DNA of 64,000 bases from Neotamlana sedimentorum (GCF_000943565.1 NZ_JTDW01000011.1:26169-90168); one strand, 5' to 3'; numbered from the stretch's first letter, positions 37,900-47,827 are shown. The notes: generated from the letters alone by a model not told the origin. Translations and numbers: made by a program.

Positions 37900-39426
37900 C
37901 TAATATTGATTTTGCTCTAAAGCACCTTTAGAAATTAATATTTCTTCATTAGGAATTGGGTAAGCAAATTTTCGAGAATTAATATCTAAAGTAGTGGTAA
38001 CAGGTTCTTCATCGCTTAAAATAATATTTGCATTAAAAGGATAAAATGTTCTAGACATTATTACATCGTCTGTAGCATCTGAATTATTATTGTAACGTCT
38101 AATATCATACCATCTATGAACGAAAGGCAATTCTCTTCGGCGTTCTTCCAATATTTGTATTAACGCTTCTTGTTGACTCGATGCACTTAAATTAATTTCG
38201 GTTACATCTGCTGTTGCATTCATTCTTGCTGCTCTTAAAATATTAGCTGTTTCTAAACCTTCTGCCCAAACACCTTGTCTTATTTGGCATTCTGCTTTTA
38301 TAAGTAACATTTCTGAAACCGATGGACCACTAGGAAGGTCGCTTCTAAAAAAGAACACATAACCCGGATAACTATACGGTGGGTTTGTTGCTCCACGATC
38401 GTAGGAGTAGTCTTCTACCACATGATACTTATATCTTAAATCATTAGTTTGATCGTAAAGGTCAAGTAATTCTTGTGATGGCCAATAAGCCCAATTACCA
38501 TTATACATCATTCTATAATAATACATTTCTCCAAACTCAAGTCTATCGTCATGTGCACTCTGCAATTCGCGCGTATACGGATAAAGTATTTCTACCTGAG
38601 TAGCATCTGGGTTAAAAATGGTTACGTTGTAAGTGATATCTGAATATCGCATATCTGTATTATAATTTCTTAAGAAACTATATTCATCGAGTGATTTTTG
38701 CGCGTAAGATTGAGCCGTTTCGTAATCGTTTAAAGACAAATAATATCGGGCAGCAAAACCGTTAACCGCTGCAGTATTAGCTCTCCAAGAATATTTCAAG
38801 TCGTTAACGTCACCAAATTCGCTAGTTATTTCTAAGGCTTTTTGAAGATCGGACTCTATTAATTTATAAGTATCCTCGAGATTAGCTCTTTGAATGCTTT
38901 CATCGAAACTTGTTGTTTCTTTAACAGGTAAACCTAATTCTTGACTATTTGCTTCTGTATTTGGTAAACAAAAAACATTGGCTAAAACAAAATAACTATA
39001 TGCTCTAATAAAGTGACATTCGGCTATAATATTTGCCTTATCCTCTTCCGATCCTTCAACGTCTTCAATACCAGCAAGAACCAAATTAGCCATGAAAATT
39101 TTTCGCCATTCACCAGACCAACCAGAGTTTATGGCATCGGCAGCAAGTTCACTATCCCAAGTTGCATAAATTGGATGGTATGTATTGTATAAACCGCCAT
39201 TATCATGCAGCTCTGTCATTAATCCAAAATCATCGGTACCAAAAATTGCGGGATAAACACCTTCTCTATAAAACTGTGTGTAATTATTTAAGATTGCTTC
39301 ATAATCTTCCAGAGAATCTGGGCTAATAGCCGATGTTTTAGATGGACTTTCTTCTAAAAACTCATCGCAACTATTAAATAAAGTTCCTATCGCAATCACT
39401 AATATATATATAAATGCTTTTTTCAT
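37900..39426 (-). CDS. susD: RagB/SusD family nutrient-uptake outer-membrane lipoprotein
   Basis: 508 residues. Lipobox LFNSC (Cys20) followed by DEFLEESPSK, the typical start of mature SusD proteins. The TPR-like helices and C-terminal SusD domain are recognisable (LVLAGIEDVEGSEEDKANIIAECHFIRAYSYFVLANVFC; LLIKAECQIRQGVWAEGLETANILRAAR; ILEERRRELPFVHRWYDIRRYN). SusD lids sit on SusC and capture the ligand at the cell surface. It follows susC by 9 bp. No glycanase is nearby, so the ligand is more likely peptide-like than a glycan. Confidence 0.93.
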   Translation of the reverse strand: MKKAFIYILVIAIGTLFNSCDEFLEESPSKTSAISPDSLEDYEAILNNYTQFYREGVYPAIFGTDDFGLMTELHDNGGLYNTYHPIYATWDSELAADAINSGWSGEWRKIFMANLVLAGIEDVEGSEEDKANIIAECHFIRAYSYFVLANVFCLPNTEANSQELGLPVKETTSFDESIQRANLEDTYKLIESDLQKALEITSEFGDVNDLKYSWRANTAAVNGFAARYYLSLNDYETAQSYAQKSLDEYSFLRNYNTDMRYSDITYNVTIFNPDATQVEILYPYTRELQSAHDDRLEFGEMYYYRMMYNGNWAYWPSQELLDLYDQTNDLRYKYHVVEDYSYDRGATNPPYSYPGYVFFFRSDLPSGPSVSEMLLIKAECQIRQGVWAEGLETANILRAARMNATADVTEINLSASSQQEALIQILEERRRELPFVHRWYDIRRYNNNSDATDDVIMSRTFYPFNANIILSDEEPVTTTLDINSRKFAYPIPNEEILISKGALEQNQY

Positions 39427-39435
39427 TTTGCTTTT

Positions 39436-42400
39436 TTAAAAGTTTAAATTTATTCCAAATGTGTAGGTCGCTTGTGGCCTTATACTTTCCTTCGGGTATT
39501 CTGGGTCTTCACCATATTCGTTAAATAAAATAACACCCAAGTTATTTGCTTGCGCAAATAAGCTCAACGAGTTTATTCCAAGTTTATTTGTAATTTGATT
39601 TGGCAACGTATAAGTAAGATTTACCTCTTGAAATCTTATATGCGAAGCATCTGCCGTTAAGTAAGACAAATAAGGATAATAAACTGAATAGAAATAATAC
39701 CTTTGTACTCCTGTTGTTGGGTAAGGTAAAATTTCGTTAGGATCGCCATTAGCCACTTCGGTAAATTTTTCGTTTACATAGGTATTTCCTCCAGAAAGGT
39801 CATTATAATTAAACCCTTGTCTTCTAAAAACATGGCCAAATTTAGCCGTTAAAATAAACGACAAATCAAAATCGTAAATTTTAAAAGCATTTCTAAATCC
39901 TAAAATTGTTGGTGCATTTGTTGTACCATCTGCAACCATAAAATTTAACGCATTACCACTTGCTCCTAAATTAAGATCTATATTGGCTTGATCTTCTCCA
40001 TAAACACTTGGTGCTAAAACGCCTCCTCCAAAATCGTATAAACCTGCATATTCATAAGACCAAAGCTCGTTTGCATTATAACCTTCAACATACGACGATG
40101 TTGGGCCTATTGATAACTCGGTAGAACCATAAACTAGTTTATTAAATTCTGTTATTTCATTTTCATTATGAGAAAAATTAAAAGTTCCAGACCAAACAAT
40201 CTCATTATTTTTAATTGGAATAGAAGCACCAATACTTAACTCGATACCTTTATTTACCATTTGTCCTTTATTCAATCTTTGGGATGTTGTTCCAAAAACT
40301 CCAGAAATATCTTGATCTACAATTAAATCTGTTCCTTTTTTGTTATAAACATCAATACTACCGTACAACTTTCCTTTAAAGGTTGAAAAATCGGCACCAA
40401 TATTAAAACTGTTAGTTCTTTCCCATCTAAGATCTGGATTTCCTTCATCGGTAATTGTTGCAGTAAGTTGATCGGTAACCAAATCTAAACTAGTTCCTAA
40501 ACTTATTATAGGTGTAAATGATGATCTTGGAATAATATTTCCGCCCGAGCCATACGTTGTTCGTAAATACAATTTATCTAGCCAAGAAACATGCTCCATA
40601 AATTTCTCTTTACCAACATGCCATCCAAAACCTCCCGACCAAAATGGGTCATATCTTAAGGCTGGATTTTCCGATATTATGTTAGCAGCATCTGTTCTAT
40701 AACTTCCTGTAAACACATATTTATCGTCAAAAGTATAAGCTAAATTTCCGTATATAGAAAAAAGTCTAGTGGTAGTTTCGCTATAAAAATGCTGATATGA
40801 TAAACCAAAAGAATGAAAGTACCCTGCATAAATAGCTGGTAAATTATTCCATAAACGATGTGTATCTCTATCCTCTAAAAGATCTGAGCTCACCAAAGTT
40901 TCTGGATCATAACCAAAAGAAGCTGGGTTAATTGTAGATTTAGCTGTTCTATTACTTATCTCGCTACCTAACAAAAGATCGACATGATGTTTTTGATTAA
41001 ATGTTCGATTAAAGTTTAATTGATTTCTCCAATTATAGGCATTTACTTCACTTGAACTCTGGTTTAATATACCTCCATTTGGAACAAGTTGAGTAGGCTC
41101 TTCACCAATTCTCCATTCTGGTCCCGAAGTTTCATTTATAAATTTTCTAACGGCAAATGTTTTATCGTTATAATAATCTCTATTTGATGTATTAAATAAC
41201 TCATATTGAATTTTAGATGATATTTTTAAACCTTCTATAATATCTACTGTTAATCCTGCATTAACACGAGCGTTTATTTGTTTAGTACTTAAATCTCTAT
41301 TTTCAACTTCGGTAATAGGGTTATAAGACCAATCGGAATATGGAAAAAGCTCTGCAGGGACAAATTCGTTAAAATTGGGCATATAATAATTTAAGTACGA
41401 CATATCTGTTAATGTACCATCGTCGTTTTTAAGCATATCCCAGGGCGCTAAACTTTTAATAACGCTTAGCATATTACCTCCCGAATTGGTTGTAGCATCG
41501 GAGTATTGTAACATTGTTGCAAAATCAAGCTTTACCCTTTTTGCTAATTGTGTTTGATTTTTAAAATTAATTTGATATTCCTGCGTATCATCTCCAATAA
41601 ACATGCTGTTTTTGTCTTCAAATAATAACGAAACACTGTTGGTCATTTTTTCGTTACCACCAGAAATATTAATATTATGTTGTGTAGTTAAAGGTGTTGC
41701 TAATAAATAATCTTTTATTTGTTTAGAATTATCTAAACCAGCTAAAGTTGCCAAAGTAGCATCTCGTTCTGCCTCTGTAATTCTACCTAATCTTGCCTCG
41801 TTCATGGCTACAATAGCTTGAGAGAAAGGTGACGACACTTGTGTTGCAGCAATACTAGGAGGTCCAAAAAAATCACCAAAAAAATTGGTATCGAACCCAG
41901 CTTGCTCATATGCTATAAAATCGGAACTCGAACCTCGTGCTAAAACATAATCTAAATCAAGTTTCTTAGATGTACGCAGAAAAGACGACACCGTTACATT
42001 CATGCCTTTTTTCTTTCCTTTTTTTGTTGCTACTACAATAACACCATTGGAAGCTCGCGCTCCCCAAATAGAAGCAGCTGCAGCATCTTTTAACACTGTA
42101 ATACTTTCTACATCGTTGGGATTTATAGTTTCAAACCCACCTTCAACAGGAAATCCGTCGAGAACAATTAACGGGTCGGCATCGGCTACTAAACTAGATA
42201 AACCTCTAATTTGGAAATTAACTGTACCGTCTGCATCAACAGTACTTTGTACACCAGCAACAGCTCCAATTAGTCTTTCTGAAATACTTGACGCTGGTTT
42301 ATTAATTTGATCTTTTTTAACTCCTACATAAGCTCCTGTTGCTCTTTCTTTAGAAATTTCCTGGTAACCAGATGACACAACAACAACCTCATCTAAAGCA

Positions 42401-43029
42401 TTTACATTCTCTTTTAATGTTACATTTACATTTGAAAAATATGTTAAGTCTGAAACAAGAATAGTTTTCTTTTTAAAGCCAACATATGAAAACTCTAAAA
42501 CAGCGTTACTTTTTACTGCTATTTCGTATTTACCAGAAAAATCTGTTGCTACACCATTATTAGTTCCCTGTTCAATAATAGTAACCCCCGCTAGCGGCAA
42601 ACCACTTTCGTCTGTAACCATACCAGAAACTTTGACTTTTTGTTGTCTTCTTTTGTATTGGGGCTCTACTTTGTTTATTAAAATAGTGTTATTATCGTCA
42701 ACTGTAAACTTCAAATTACTATTGTCTAAGACTTTTTTCAACAAATTAATCACCAAAATCTCACCTTTTTTAAGTGTGATTTTTGGTGCATTTTTAAAAA
42801 GTTTTTTAGGAATAACAAAATGATAATTGGTTTGTTGCTGAATGACATTGAATACTTCATCAACCGAAACTGACTTGTCTTGATTTATAATTACTTTTTC
42901 TTGCGAAAGCGACGTTTTAGGCGTTAAACCAAAAACCGCTGTACACAAAAGGAAAGTAATCATTCTCATAATGAATAGATGTAACCGTTTTCGGAGGAGA
43001 AAACGAAAGTTAGTTAATTTAATTTTCAT
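39436..43029 (-). CDS. susC: SusC/RagA family TonB-dependent receptor with N-terminal STN signalling domain
   Basis: 1197 residues. After a signal sequence (to about residue 43, TSLSQ) comes an STN (secretin/TonB short N-terminal) domain (about 50-118, VSVDEVFNVIQQQTNYHFVI), then a CarboxypepD-like/DUF4480 beta domain (VSGMVTDESGLPLAGVTI), the TonB box/plug (NALDEVVVVSSGY; GVQSTVDADGTVNFQIRG; DVESITVLKDAAAASIWGARASNGVI) and a 22-strand barrel ending YTFGINLNF. The STN domain signals to FecR, so ligand binding can switch on the adjacent sigma factor. Together with SusD it forms the outer-membrane importer of this locus. Confidence 0.95.
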   Translation of the reverse strand: MKIKLTNFRFLLRKRLHLFIMRMITFLLCTAVFGLTPKTSLSQEKVIINQDKSVSVDEVFNVIQQQTNYHFVIPKKLFKNAPKITLKKGEILVINLLKKVLDNSNLKFTVDDNNTILINKVEPQYKRRQQKVKVSGMVTDESGLPLAGVTIIEQGTNNGVATDFSGKYEIAVKSNAVLEFSYVGFKKKTILVSDLTYFSNVNVTLKENVNALDEVVVVSSGYQEISKERATGAYVGVKKDQINKPASSISERLIGAVAGVQSTVDADGTVNFQIRGLSSLVADADPLIVLDGFPVEGGFETINPNDVESITVLKDAAAASIWGARASNGVIVVATKKGKKKGMNVTVSSFLRTSKKLDLDYVLARGSSSDFIAYEQAGFDTNFFGDFFGPPSIAATQVSSPFSQAIVAMNEARLGRITEAERDATLATLAGLDNSKQIKDYLLATPLTTQHNINISGGNEKMTNSVSLLFEDKNSMFIGDDTQEYQINFKNQTQLAKRVKLDFATMLQYSDATTNSGGNMLSVIKSLAPWDMLKNDDGTLTDMSYLNYYMPNFNEFVPAELFPYSDWSYNPITEVENRDLSTKQINARVNAGLTVDIIEGLKISSKIQYELFNTSNRDYYNDKTFAVRKFINETSGPEWRIGEEPTQLVPNGGILNQSSSEVNAYNWRNQLNFNRTFNQKHHVDLLLGSEISNRTAKSTINPASFGYDPETLVSSDLLEDRDTHRLWNNLPAIYAGYFHSFGLSYQHFYSETTTRLFSIYGNLAYTFDDKYVFTGSYRTDAANIISENPALRYDPFWSGGFGWHVGKEKFMEHVSWLDKLYLRTTYGSGGNIIPRSSFTPIISLGTSLDLVTDQLTATITDEGNPDLRWERTNSFNIGADFSTFKGKLYGSIDVYNKKGTDLIVDQDISGVFGTTSQRLNKGQMVNKGIELSIGASIPIKNNEIVWSGTFNFSHNENEITEFNKLVYGSTELSIGPTSSYVEGYNANELWSYEYAGLYDFGGGVLAPSVYGEDQANIDLNLGASGNALNFMVADGTTNAPTILGFRNAFKIYDFDLSFILTAKFGHVFRRQGFNYNDLSGGNTYVNEKFTEVANGDPNEILPYPTTGVQRYYFYSVYYPYLSYLTADASHIRFQEVNLTYTLPNQITNKLGINSLSLFAQANNLGVILFNEYGEDPEYPKESIRPQATYTFGINLNF

Positions 43030-43127
43030 AAATTTGCTTTGTGTTAGTTAGACATACATTTAATTAATACATATAAGAGGGATAAGGTGTAACACGGCCA
43101 AATGTTTGTAACCTATTCCCTTTTTTT

Positions 43128-44288
43128 TTATTCTATAATTATTTTTTTATTTTGGAATTCGAAACCATTAATTATTTCTAAACCTTTTAAATTTTCCAGG
43201 AGGTTCTCTATTTTATCATTTTTACCTAAAGCCCCAATAAACACCTCTTTTTCAACCTCTTTGTTTTTAAACTCAACATCAAAATCATACCATCTTGAAA
43301 GTACTGTCATAATTTCCTTTAAATTTTTATTATCAAAAGTAAAAACACCTCTTTTCCATGAAATTTCCTTATAAACATCAACCTCATTAAATTCTAAAAT
43401 ATTAGAAGTTCTATTTAAAACAGATTGTTGGTTTGGTAATAACAAGTGTTTTTTTCCTTGATAGTTAATACTTACCTTTCCTTCTACTAATGTTGTTGAA
43501 ACGATAGACTCATTACTGTAAGCTTTAATATTAAATTCGGTCCCCAACACTTCTATTTCATGGTTATTGTTATTTACAATAAATTTTGCACCATTGTGCT
43601 CTGTACTTGGTGATACATCAAAATAAGCCTCACCATAAAGCAATTCTACTTTACGAGGACTTTCTTCTGCAAAAGAAACTGGATATTTTAACTTAGTTTC
43701 TGAGTTTAACCAAACTTGCGTACCATCAGCTAGCTTTATAAAAAATTGTCCCCCTCTCGGAATAGTTAAATAATTGTATACAATTTCATTATTTGTTTTA
43801 TTTTCAGCATAGACTAATTCCTCTCCATTACAAATGACATGGTTATTTTTATAATTTGTACCTTTCACTAGCGTTATACTTGATCCATCCTCGGTTGTTA
43901 ATGTAGCTTTATTGGTACCACTAGAAATACTAGTATTTACTACATTATTAGTAACCTTAGAGCTTGATTTGTTATTATTCAGAAATAAATACAACATCAT
44001 AAAAACAGCCATTGAAGCAGCGACCCCATATTTAATTTTATTACTCTTAAATAATGTTATAATTTTTAGCGGCTTATTTTCTTCATCTTTTATAGCATCC
44101 AAAATATTTATCAGCATTCGCTTTTTTATAATATTTTCTGGTCCTAAAGCCTCAACCCATTCGTTATCTTTTTGAAAACTCTCATAATAATTTACAAGTA
44201 ATTTCAATTCGTCGGCAGTTGTTTTTCCTTCTAAATATCTTTCAATTAATTTTTGAAAAAACTTATTATTTATAGCGTTGTTATCCAT
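43128..44288 (-). CDS. FecR family anti-sigma factor
   Basis: 386 residues: N-terminal cytoplasmic anti-sigma region (YLEGKTTADELKLLVNYYESF), one membrane helix (about 86-104, YGVAASMAVFMMLYLFL), then the periplasmic FecR beta domain (IPRGGQFFIKLADGTQVWLNSETKLKYP; VELLYGEAYFDVSP; HEIEVLGTEFNIKAYSNE) and a C-terminal DUF4974 domain (ISWKRGVFTFDNKNLKEIMTVLSRWYDFDVEFKN) structurally like STN. It relays receptor occupancy from SusC's STN domain to the ECF sigma factor. It lies 98 bp upstream of susC and 184 bp downstream of the sigma gene; the gap before it is AT-rich with no clear feature. Confidence 0.94.
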   Translation of the reverse strand: MDNNAINNKFFQKLIERYLEGKTTADELKLLVNYYESFQKDNEWVEALGPENIIKKRMLINILDAIKDEENKPLKIITLFKSNKIKYGVAASMAVFMMLYLFLNNNKSSSKVTNNVVNTSISSGTNKATLTTEDGSSITLVKGTNYKNNHVICNGEELVYAENKTNNEIVYNYLTIPRGGQFFIKLADGTQVWLNSETKLKYPVSFAEESPRKVELLYGEAYFDVSPSTEHNGAKFIVNNNNHEIEVLGTEFNIKAYSNESIVSTTLVEGKVSINYQGKKHLLLPNQQSVLNRTSNILEFNEVDVYKEISWKRGVFTFDNKNLKEIMTVLSRWYDFDVEFKNKEVEKEVFIGALGKNDKIENLLENLKGLEIINGFEFQNKKIIIE

Positions 44289-44472
44289 GTTTTTTAACGT
44301 TAAACTTTAGTGGTATACCTATATAGTGTCTATATCGTTATATACCCCCTAAAAAAAATCAATAATAATTTAATATTTTTTTAAAAATGATTAAAAATCA
44401 ATAACAATAAGAAGAAATACTAGCATTAAAATAACCAGTAAAGCGAAAGTCTTAAAAGATATATAATAGCTA

Positions 44473-45039
44473 CTATAAGAAAAGAAAAATTAATTCCATA
44501 CTAATTAAACCACCTAAATTAGCCCTTAAAATTCTTAAAGCCAACGTTATATGATTTTCCACTGTTTTAGTTGATATACCTAATTTATTAGCAATTTCTT
44601 TATGCGATAATTGTTTATTTCTACTTAATAAATAGACTTCTTGACATTTTTTAGGTAGCGTTTTTACGACAATATTTATTTGCTCAACTAATTCTGCATG
44701 CATTAATTTAGTTTCAGGTGTAGAATATTGAAACCTTTCATTTAAATTTTCAAACAATTCTACTCTTTGTATTTTTTTCTTCCTAAACTCGTTAAAAACT
44801 TTGTATCGAACACATGCGTATAAATATGATTTTATAGAAATTTTAATTTGAAGTTTGTGTCGTGCATTCCAAAAATCGACAAATACATCTTGTATAATTT
44901 CTTCACATTGTTCCTTATCTTTTAATAAGTTATAAGAAGATATATAAAGAGGTTTCCAATAGCTTTCATAAAGCTCGGTGAATGCCCTTTTATCGCTCTT
45001 TTTAAGCCGTTTTAATATTTCTTTATCATTATTAGTCAT
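44473..45039 (-). CDS. ECF RNA polymerase sigma factor (FecI-like, Bacteroides-type)
   Basis: 188 residues. Sigma region 2 (DKRAFTELYESYWKPLYISSYNLLKDKEQCEEIIQDVFVDFWNAR) and region 4 helix-turn-helix (LPKKCQEVYLLSRNKQLSHKEIANKLGISTKTVENHITLALRIL) are complete. It is the transcriptional switch of the FecR-SusC-SusD locus encoded just downstream. A promoter with TTG and TAGTTTTG boxes precedes it, suggesting basal housekeeping expression. Confidence 0.94.
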   Translation of the reverse strand: MTNNDKEILKRLKKSDKRAFTELYESYWKPLYISSYNLLKDKEQCEEIIQDVFVDFWNARHKLQIKISIKSYLYACVRYKVFNEFRKKKIQRVELFENLNERFQYSTPETKLMHAELVEQINIVVKTLPKKCQEVYLLSRNKQLSHKEIANKLGISTKTVENHITLALRILRANLGGLISMELIFLFL

Positions 45040-45050
45040 AACTAAAAAGC

Positions 45051-45083
45051 CAAAACTAACAATTTATTCGAAATATAAAACAA
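45051..45083 (-). promoter_or_regulatory. Putative promoter of the ECF sigma gene
   Basis: Minus strand: TTG (45081-45083), 22-bp spacer, TAGTTTTG (45051-45058), matching TAnnTTTG. It ends 11 bp before the ATG at 45039, so the leader would be very short. Confidence 0.5.
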
Positions 45084-45271
45084 TTAGATAAAATTACAGA
45101 GCCTTTCTACAAACAAAGAAAATAGCATTAAACTTTAAGATAATTCATTTTAAGCACTTTTAAATGTTAAAGGTGTTTATAAGAGGCCATTTTTTATCAG
45201 ATATGACAAATATCATAATTCAACTTTTATTTAATACTGACCTTTGAACCATAATTAAAAAACAATCCAAT

Positions 45272-45850
45272 ATGACCTATTTAGCATCATCGAAAATAAA
45301 ATTCACAGTATGTATTTTATTTTCATTTATTTCCAGTTTAACGTTCTCTCAAGAATACCAATTAGATAGTGCATCTACCTTAAGCGTTTATGGTACTTCT
45401 AGCCTACACGACTGGCATATTACTACAACATCGTATAGTGGCAGTATTAGTTTTACTGATATAAATGCTGGCAAAATAAAAACTTGTAGTGTTACAATAC
45501 CTGCAGAAACTTTAAAAAGTGGTAAATCTTCAATGGATAAAAACACTTATAAAGCTTTAAAGACTAATAAATATAAAAACATAAGTTTCACACTTACAAA
45601 AGCAGATAATATTACAGCAAAATCTAAAGGAAATTTTAATATAGAAGCAACGGGCTATTTAACCATAGCCGGTACAAAAAAATTAACAACTCTAAATTTA
45701 AACCTAAGCACCTCAACTAATGAAGTAAAACTAACTGGTGAAAAAACGTTTAAAATGAGTGATTTTAATATTGAGCCACCTACTGCATTATTTGGTACAG
45801 TTACCACTGGCGATGAAATTACCATAAAGTTTAATTCAATTTTCAAATAA
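45272..45850 (+). CDS. YceI-family periplasmic protein
   Basis: 192 residues with signal peptide (to LTFSQ). The YceI lipocalin-like barrel is evident: YQLDSASTLSVYGTSSLHDWHITTTSYSGSISF, VTIPAETLKSGKSSMDKNTYKALKTNKYKNISF, FNIEATGYLTIAGTKK and DFNIEPPTALFGTVTTGDEITI. YceI proteins bind isoprenoid or other amphiphilic molecules in the periplasm. It lies 39 bp before an outer-membrane porin-like gene, and another YceI-like gene follows, so the three probably act together. It is divergent from the sigma gene; a degenerate promoter (GACCTTTG) lies at about 45238. Confidence 0.88.
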   Translation: MTYLASSKIKFTVCILFSFISSLTFSQEYQLDSASTLSVYGTSSLHDWHITTTSYSGSISFTDINAGKIKTCSVTIPAETLKSGKSSMDKNTYKALKTNKYKNISFTLTKADNITAKSKGNFNIEATGYLTIAGTKKLTTLNLNLSTSTNEVKLTGEKTFKMSDFNIEPPTALFGTVTTGDEITIKFNSIFK

Positions 45851-45889
45851 AATAAATAGTAAAAGAAATAACCTTAAAATTATACAATC

Positions 45890-47155
45890 ATGATAACAAA
45901 ATTTAAAACATCAATCACATTATTAGTTGTGCTACTAAGTTTTAGTTTATTTGCACAAAACAGACAATTAGATAATTACAGACAACCAGATAAAAACGGT
46001 GTAAACGTTTTTGAAGCTCCTAAAGACAGTGTTTCAACATTTAACGGGGTTAAAGTACGTATTGGAGGCTCTTCTACACTACAATTTCAAGCTATAGACC
46101 AAGAAAACTCAGGCGATACAGAACTTGCTGCAATAGGCTCAAATTTTAATTTAGCAACTGCTAATTTAGATTTAGATGTAGCATTATACGATGGAGTTAG
46201 AATGCACTTAAGAACTTATTTATCTTCTAGACATCACCACGAACCATACGTAAAAGGTGGATATTTTCAAATTGACAAGCTTGACTTTATTAGCGAAGGT
46301 TTTTTAGAAGATTTTATGAAAAATGTAACCATTAAAATTGGACACATGGAAACTAACTATGGTGATGCACACTTTAGAAGAACCGATAATGCACAAGCTA
46401 TTTTCAATCCTTTTGTTGGTAACTTAATTATGGATGCCTTTACAACAGAAGTAGGTGCCGAATTATATTATAACACAAACAAAGGTTTATTTGCAATGGT
46501 TGGTTTTACAAATGGTAAATTAAATCAATCTGTAACAGAGTCTAATGGTTCTACAGGTGGAGCTTCATTTATTGCCAAATTAGGATACGACAAGCAATTA
46601 AACGACGATTTAAGACTTAGATTAACAGGATCTGTTTACAACACGGGATATGTGCCTAACTCTTACTTATATGCTGCAGACAGAGGTGGCTCTAGATATT
46701 ATAGCGTTTTACAAGATGCCGATGCAACAGGCGATAATTTTAGATCTGGACGTTATAACCCGGCATTTGGTAACAAAATCTCTGCTATAATGATTAATCC
46801 CTTTGTAAAATATAAAGGTTTAGAATTCTTTGGTACGTTTGAGACTGCAAGTGGAAACGCAATAGGTGCAGAAGAAAGAACAGCAACTCAGTTGGCTGGA
46901 GAGTTAATTTACAGATTTGGTAAAAACGAAAACCTATTTGTTGGTGCAAGATATAATACTGTTGATGCAGACGATACAAGTGGTGAAGATATTACCATTA
47001 ATAGAACTCAACTTGGTGCCGGTTGGTTTATGACAAAAAATATTTTAATAAAGGCTGAATATGTAAACCAAACTTATGATGGTTTTACAGCAGGAAGTCT
47101 TTACGACGATGCCAAATTTAACGGCTTAATGTTAGAAGCTGTTATTAGCTTTTAA
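45890..47155 (+). CDS. Porin-like outer-membrane beta-barrel protein
   Basis: 421 residues: signal peptide (to SLFAQ), then alternating beta strands through the length and a C-terminal aromatic residue (LMLEAVISF), the signal for Bam-mediated barrel insertion. Segments such as VRMHLRTYLSSRHHHEPYVKGGYFQID, VTIKIGHMETNYGDAHFRRTDNAQAIFNPFVGNLIMDAF and NLFVGARYNTVDADD resemble phosphate-selective porin O/P-like proteins. The substrate is unknown. It is co-directional with the YceI gene upstream (39-bp gap) and is followed by a strong terminator. Confidence 0.8.
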   Translation: MITKFKTSITLLVVLLSFSLFAQNRQLDNYRQPDKNGVNVFEAPKDSVSTFNGVKVRIGGSSTLQFQAIDQENSGDTELAAIGSNFNLATANLDLDVALYDGVRMHLRTYLSSRHHHEPYVKGGYFQIDKLDFISEGFLEDFMKNVTIKIGHMETNYGDAHFRRTDNAQAIFNPFVGNLIMDAFTTEVGAELYYNTNKGLFAMVGFTNGKLNQSVTESNGSTGGASFIAKLGYDKQLNDDLRLRLTGSVYNTGYVPNSYLYAADRGGSRYYSVLQDADATGDNFRSGRYNPAFGNKISAIMINPFVKYKGLEFFGTFETASGNAIGAEERTATQLAGELIYRFGKNENLFVGARYNTVDADDTSGEDITINRTQLGAGWFMTKNILIKAEYVNQTYDGFTAGSLYDDAKFNGLMLEAVISF

Positions 47156-47171
47156 ACACAACCGTTTAAAT

Positions 47172-47228
47172 AAAACCTTACTATTAAAATGGTTGTGTTT
47201 AACAAACCATTTTAATAGTAAGGTTTTT
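47172..47228 (+). terminator. Strong hairpin terminator after the porin gene
   Basis: 23-bp perfect inverted repeat (47172-47194 and 47205-47227) with a 10-nt loop and Ts at its 3' side. It separates the YceI-porin pair from the second YceI-like gene. Confidence 0.8.
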
Positions 47229-47248
47229 AATTTTTTAAACTTTAAATT

Positions 47249-47827
47249 ATGAAAGTTATTATATTATTAATTACAGTCATTCTTCAGTTTAGCTTTATAA
47301 ACGACCCCATAAATAAAACTAACGTGAAAATTAATCCTGAAAGCACTTTAGTGATTGAAGGTAAAACCAATGTTAACCAGTTTTATTGTAACTACAACAC
47401 CTCTCTGTTAAACCATGCAATTCCAGTAGATTTTTTATTATTAGATAATCGAAAAATGGTATTTAATAACGCTGAATTAAAACTAAAAAATGCTTTTTTT
47501 GATTGTGGAAACCAAATAATGAATAAGGATTTTAGAACACTTTTAAAATCGAAAACTCATCCTAATATTTACATTAATATACTTGAAGTTGAAAAACAAT
47601 CTGATAAAAAATTATCAGCAGAACTTAAAATAGAATTAGCTGGTGTTAGTAAACAATTTAGAATCCCTGTAACTATTGAACATACTGACAATAAGTTAAG
47701 CGTAAAGGGCAATATTGAAATTGATATTTTACAATATAATTTGGAGCCTCCAAAAAAATTACTTGGAATGGTAAAAGTCGATAATACTATTAATGTTTTG
47801 TTTAATTTATCCCTATCAACATTGTAA
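47249..47827 (+). CDS. Second, divergent YceI-like domain protein
   Basis: 192 residues with a short N-terminal hydrophobic signal (MKVIILLITVILQFSF). The YceI pattern is recognisable though divergent: STLVIEGKTNVNQFYCNY, MNKDFRTLLKSKTHPNIYINILEVE, KIELAGVSKQFRIPVTIEH, and IDILQYNLEPPKKLLGMVKVDNTINVLFNL, the last matching the SDFNIEPP-LFG-V-DEI motif of the upstream paralogue. It has two cysteines (in FYCNYN and FFDCGNQ) absent from the first copy and could form a disulfide. It lies after a terminator, so is probably transcribed by partial read-through or its own promoter. Its stop abuts the convergent PorP/SprF stop. Confidence 0.75.
   Translation: MKVIILLITVILQFSFINDPINKTNVKINPESTLVIEGKTNVNQFYCNYNTSLLNHAIPVDFLLLDNRKMVFNNAELKLKNAFFDCGNQIMNKDFRTLLKSKTHPNIYINILEVEKQSDKKLSAELKIELAGVSKQFRIPVTIEHTDNKLSVKGNIEIDILQYNLEPPKKLLGMVKVDNTINVLFNLSLSTL

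Noticed and set aside
37900..43029. SusC/SusD pair as a polysaccharide utilisation locus.
   Set aside because: No glycoside hydrolase, lyase, sulfatase or sugar transporter is nearby; neighbours are redox and peptidase genes.
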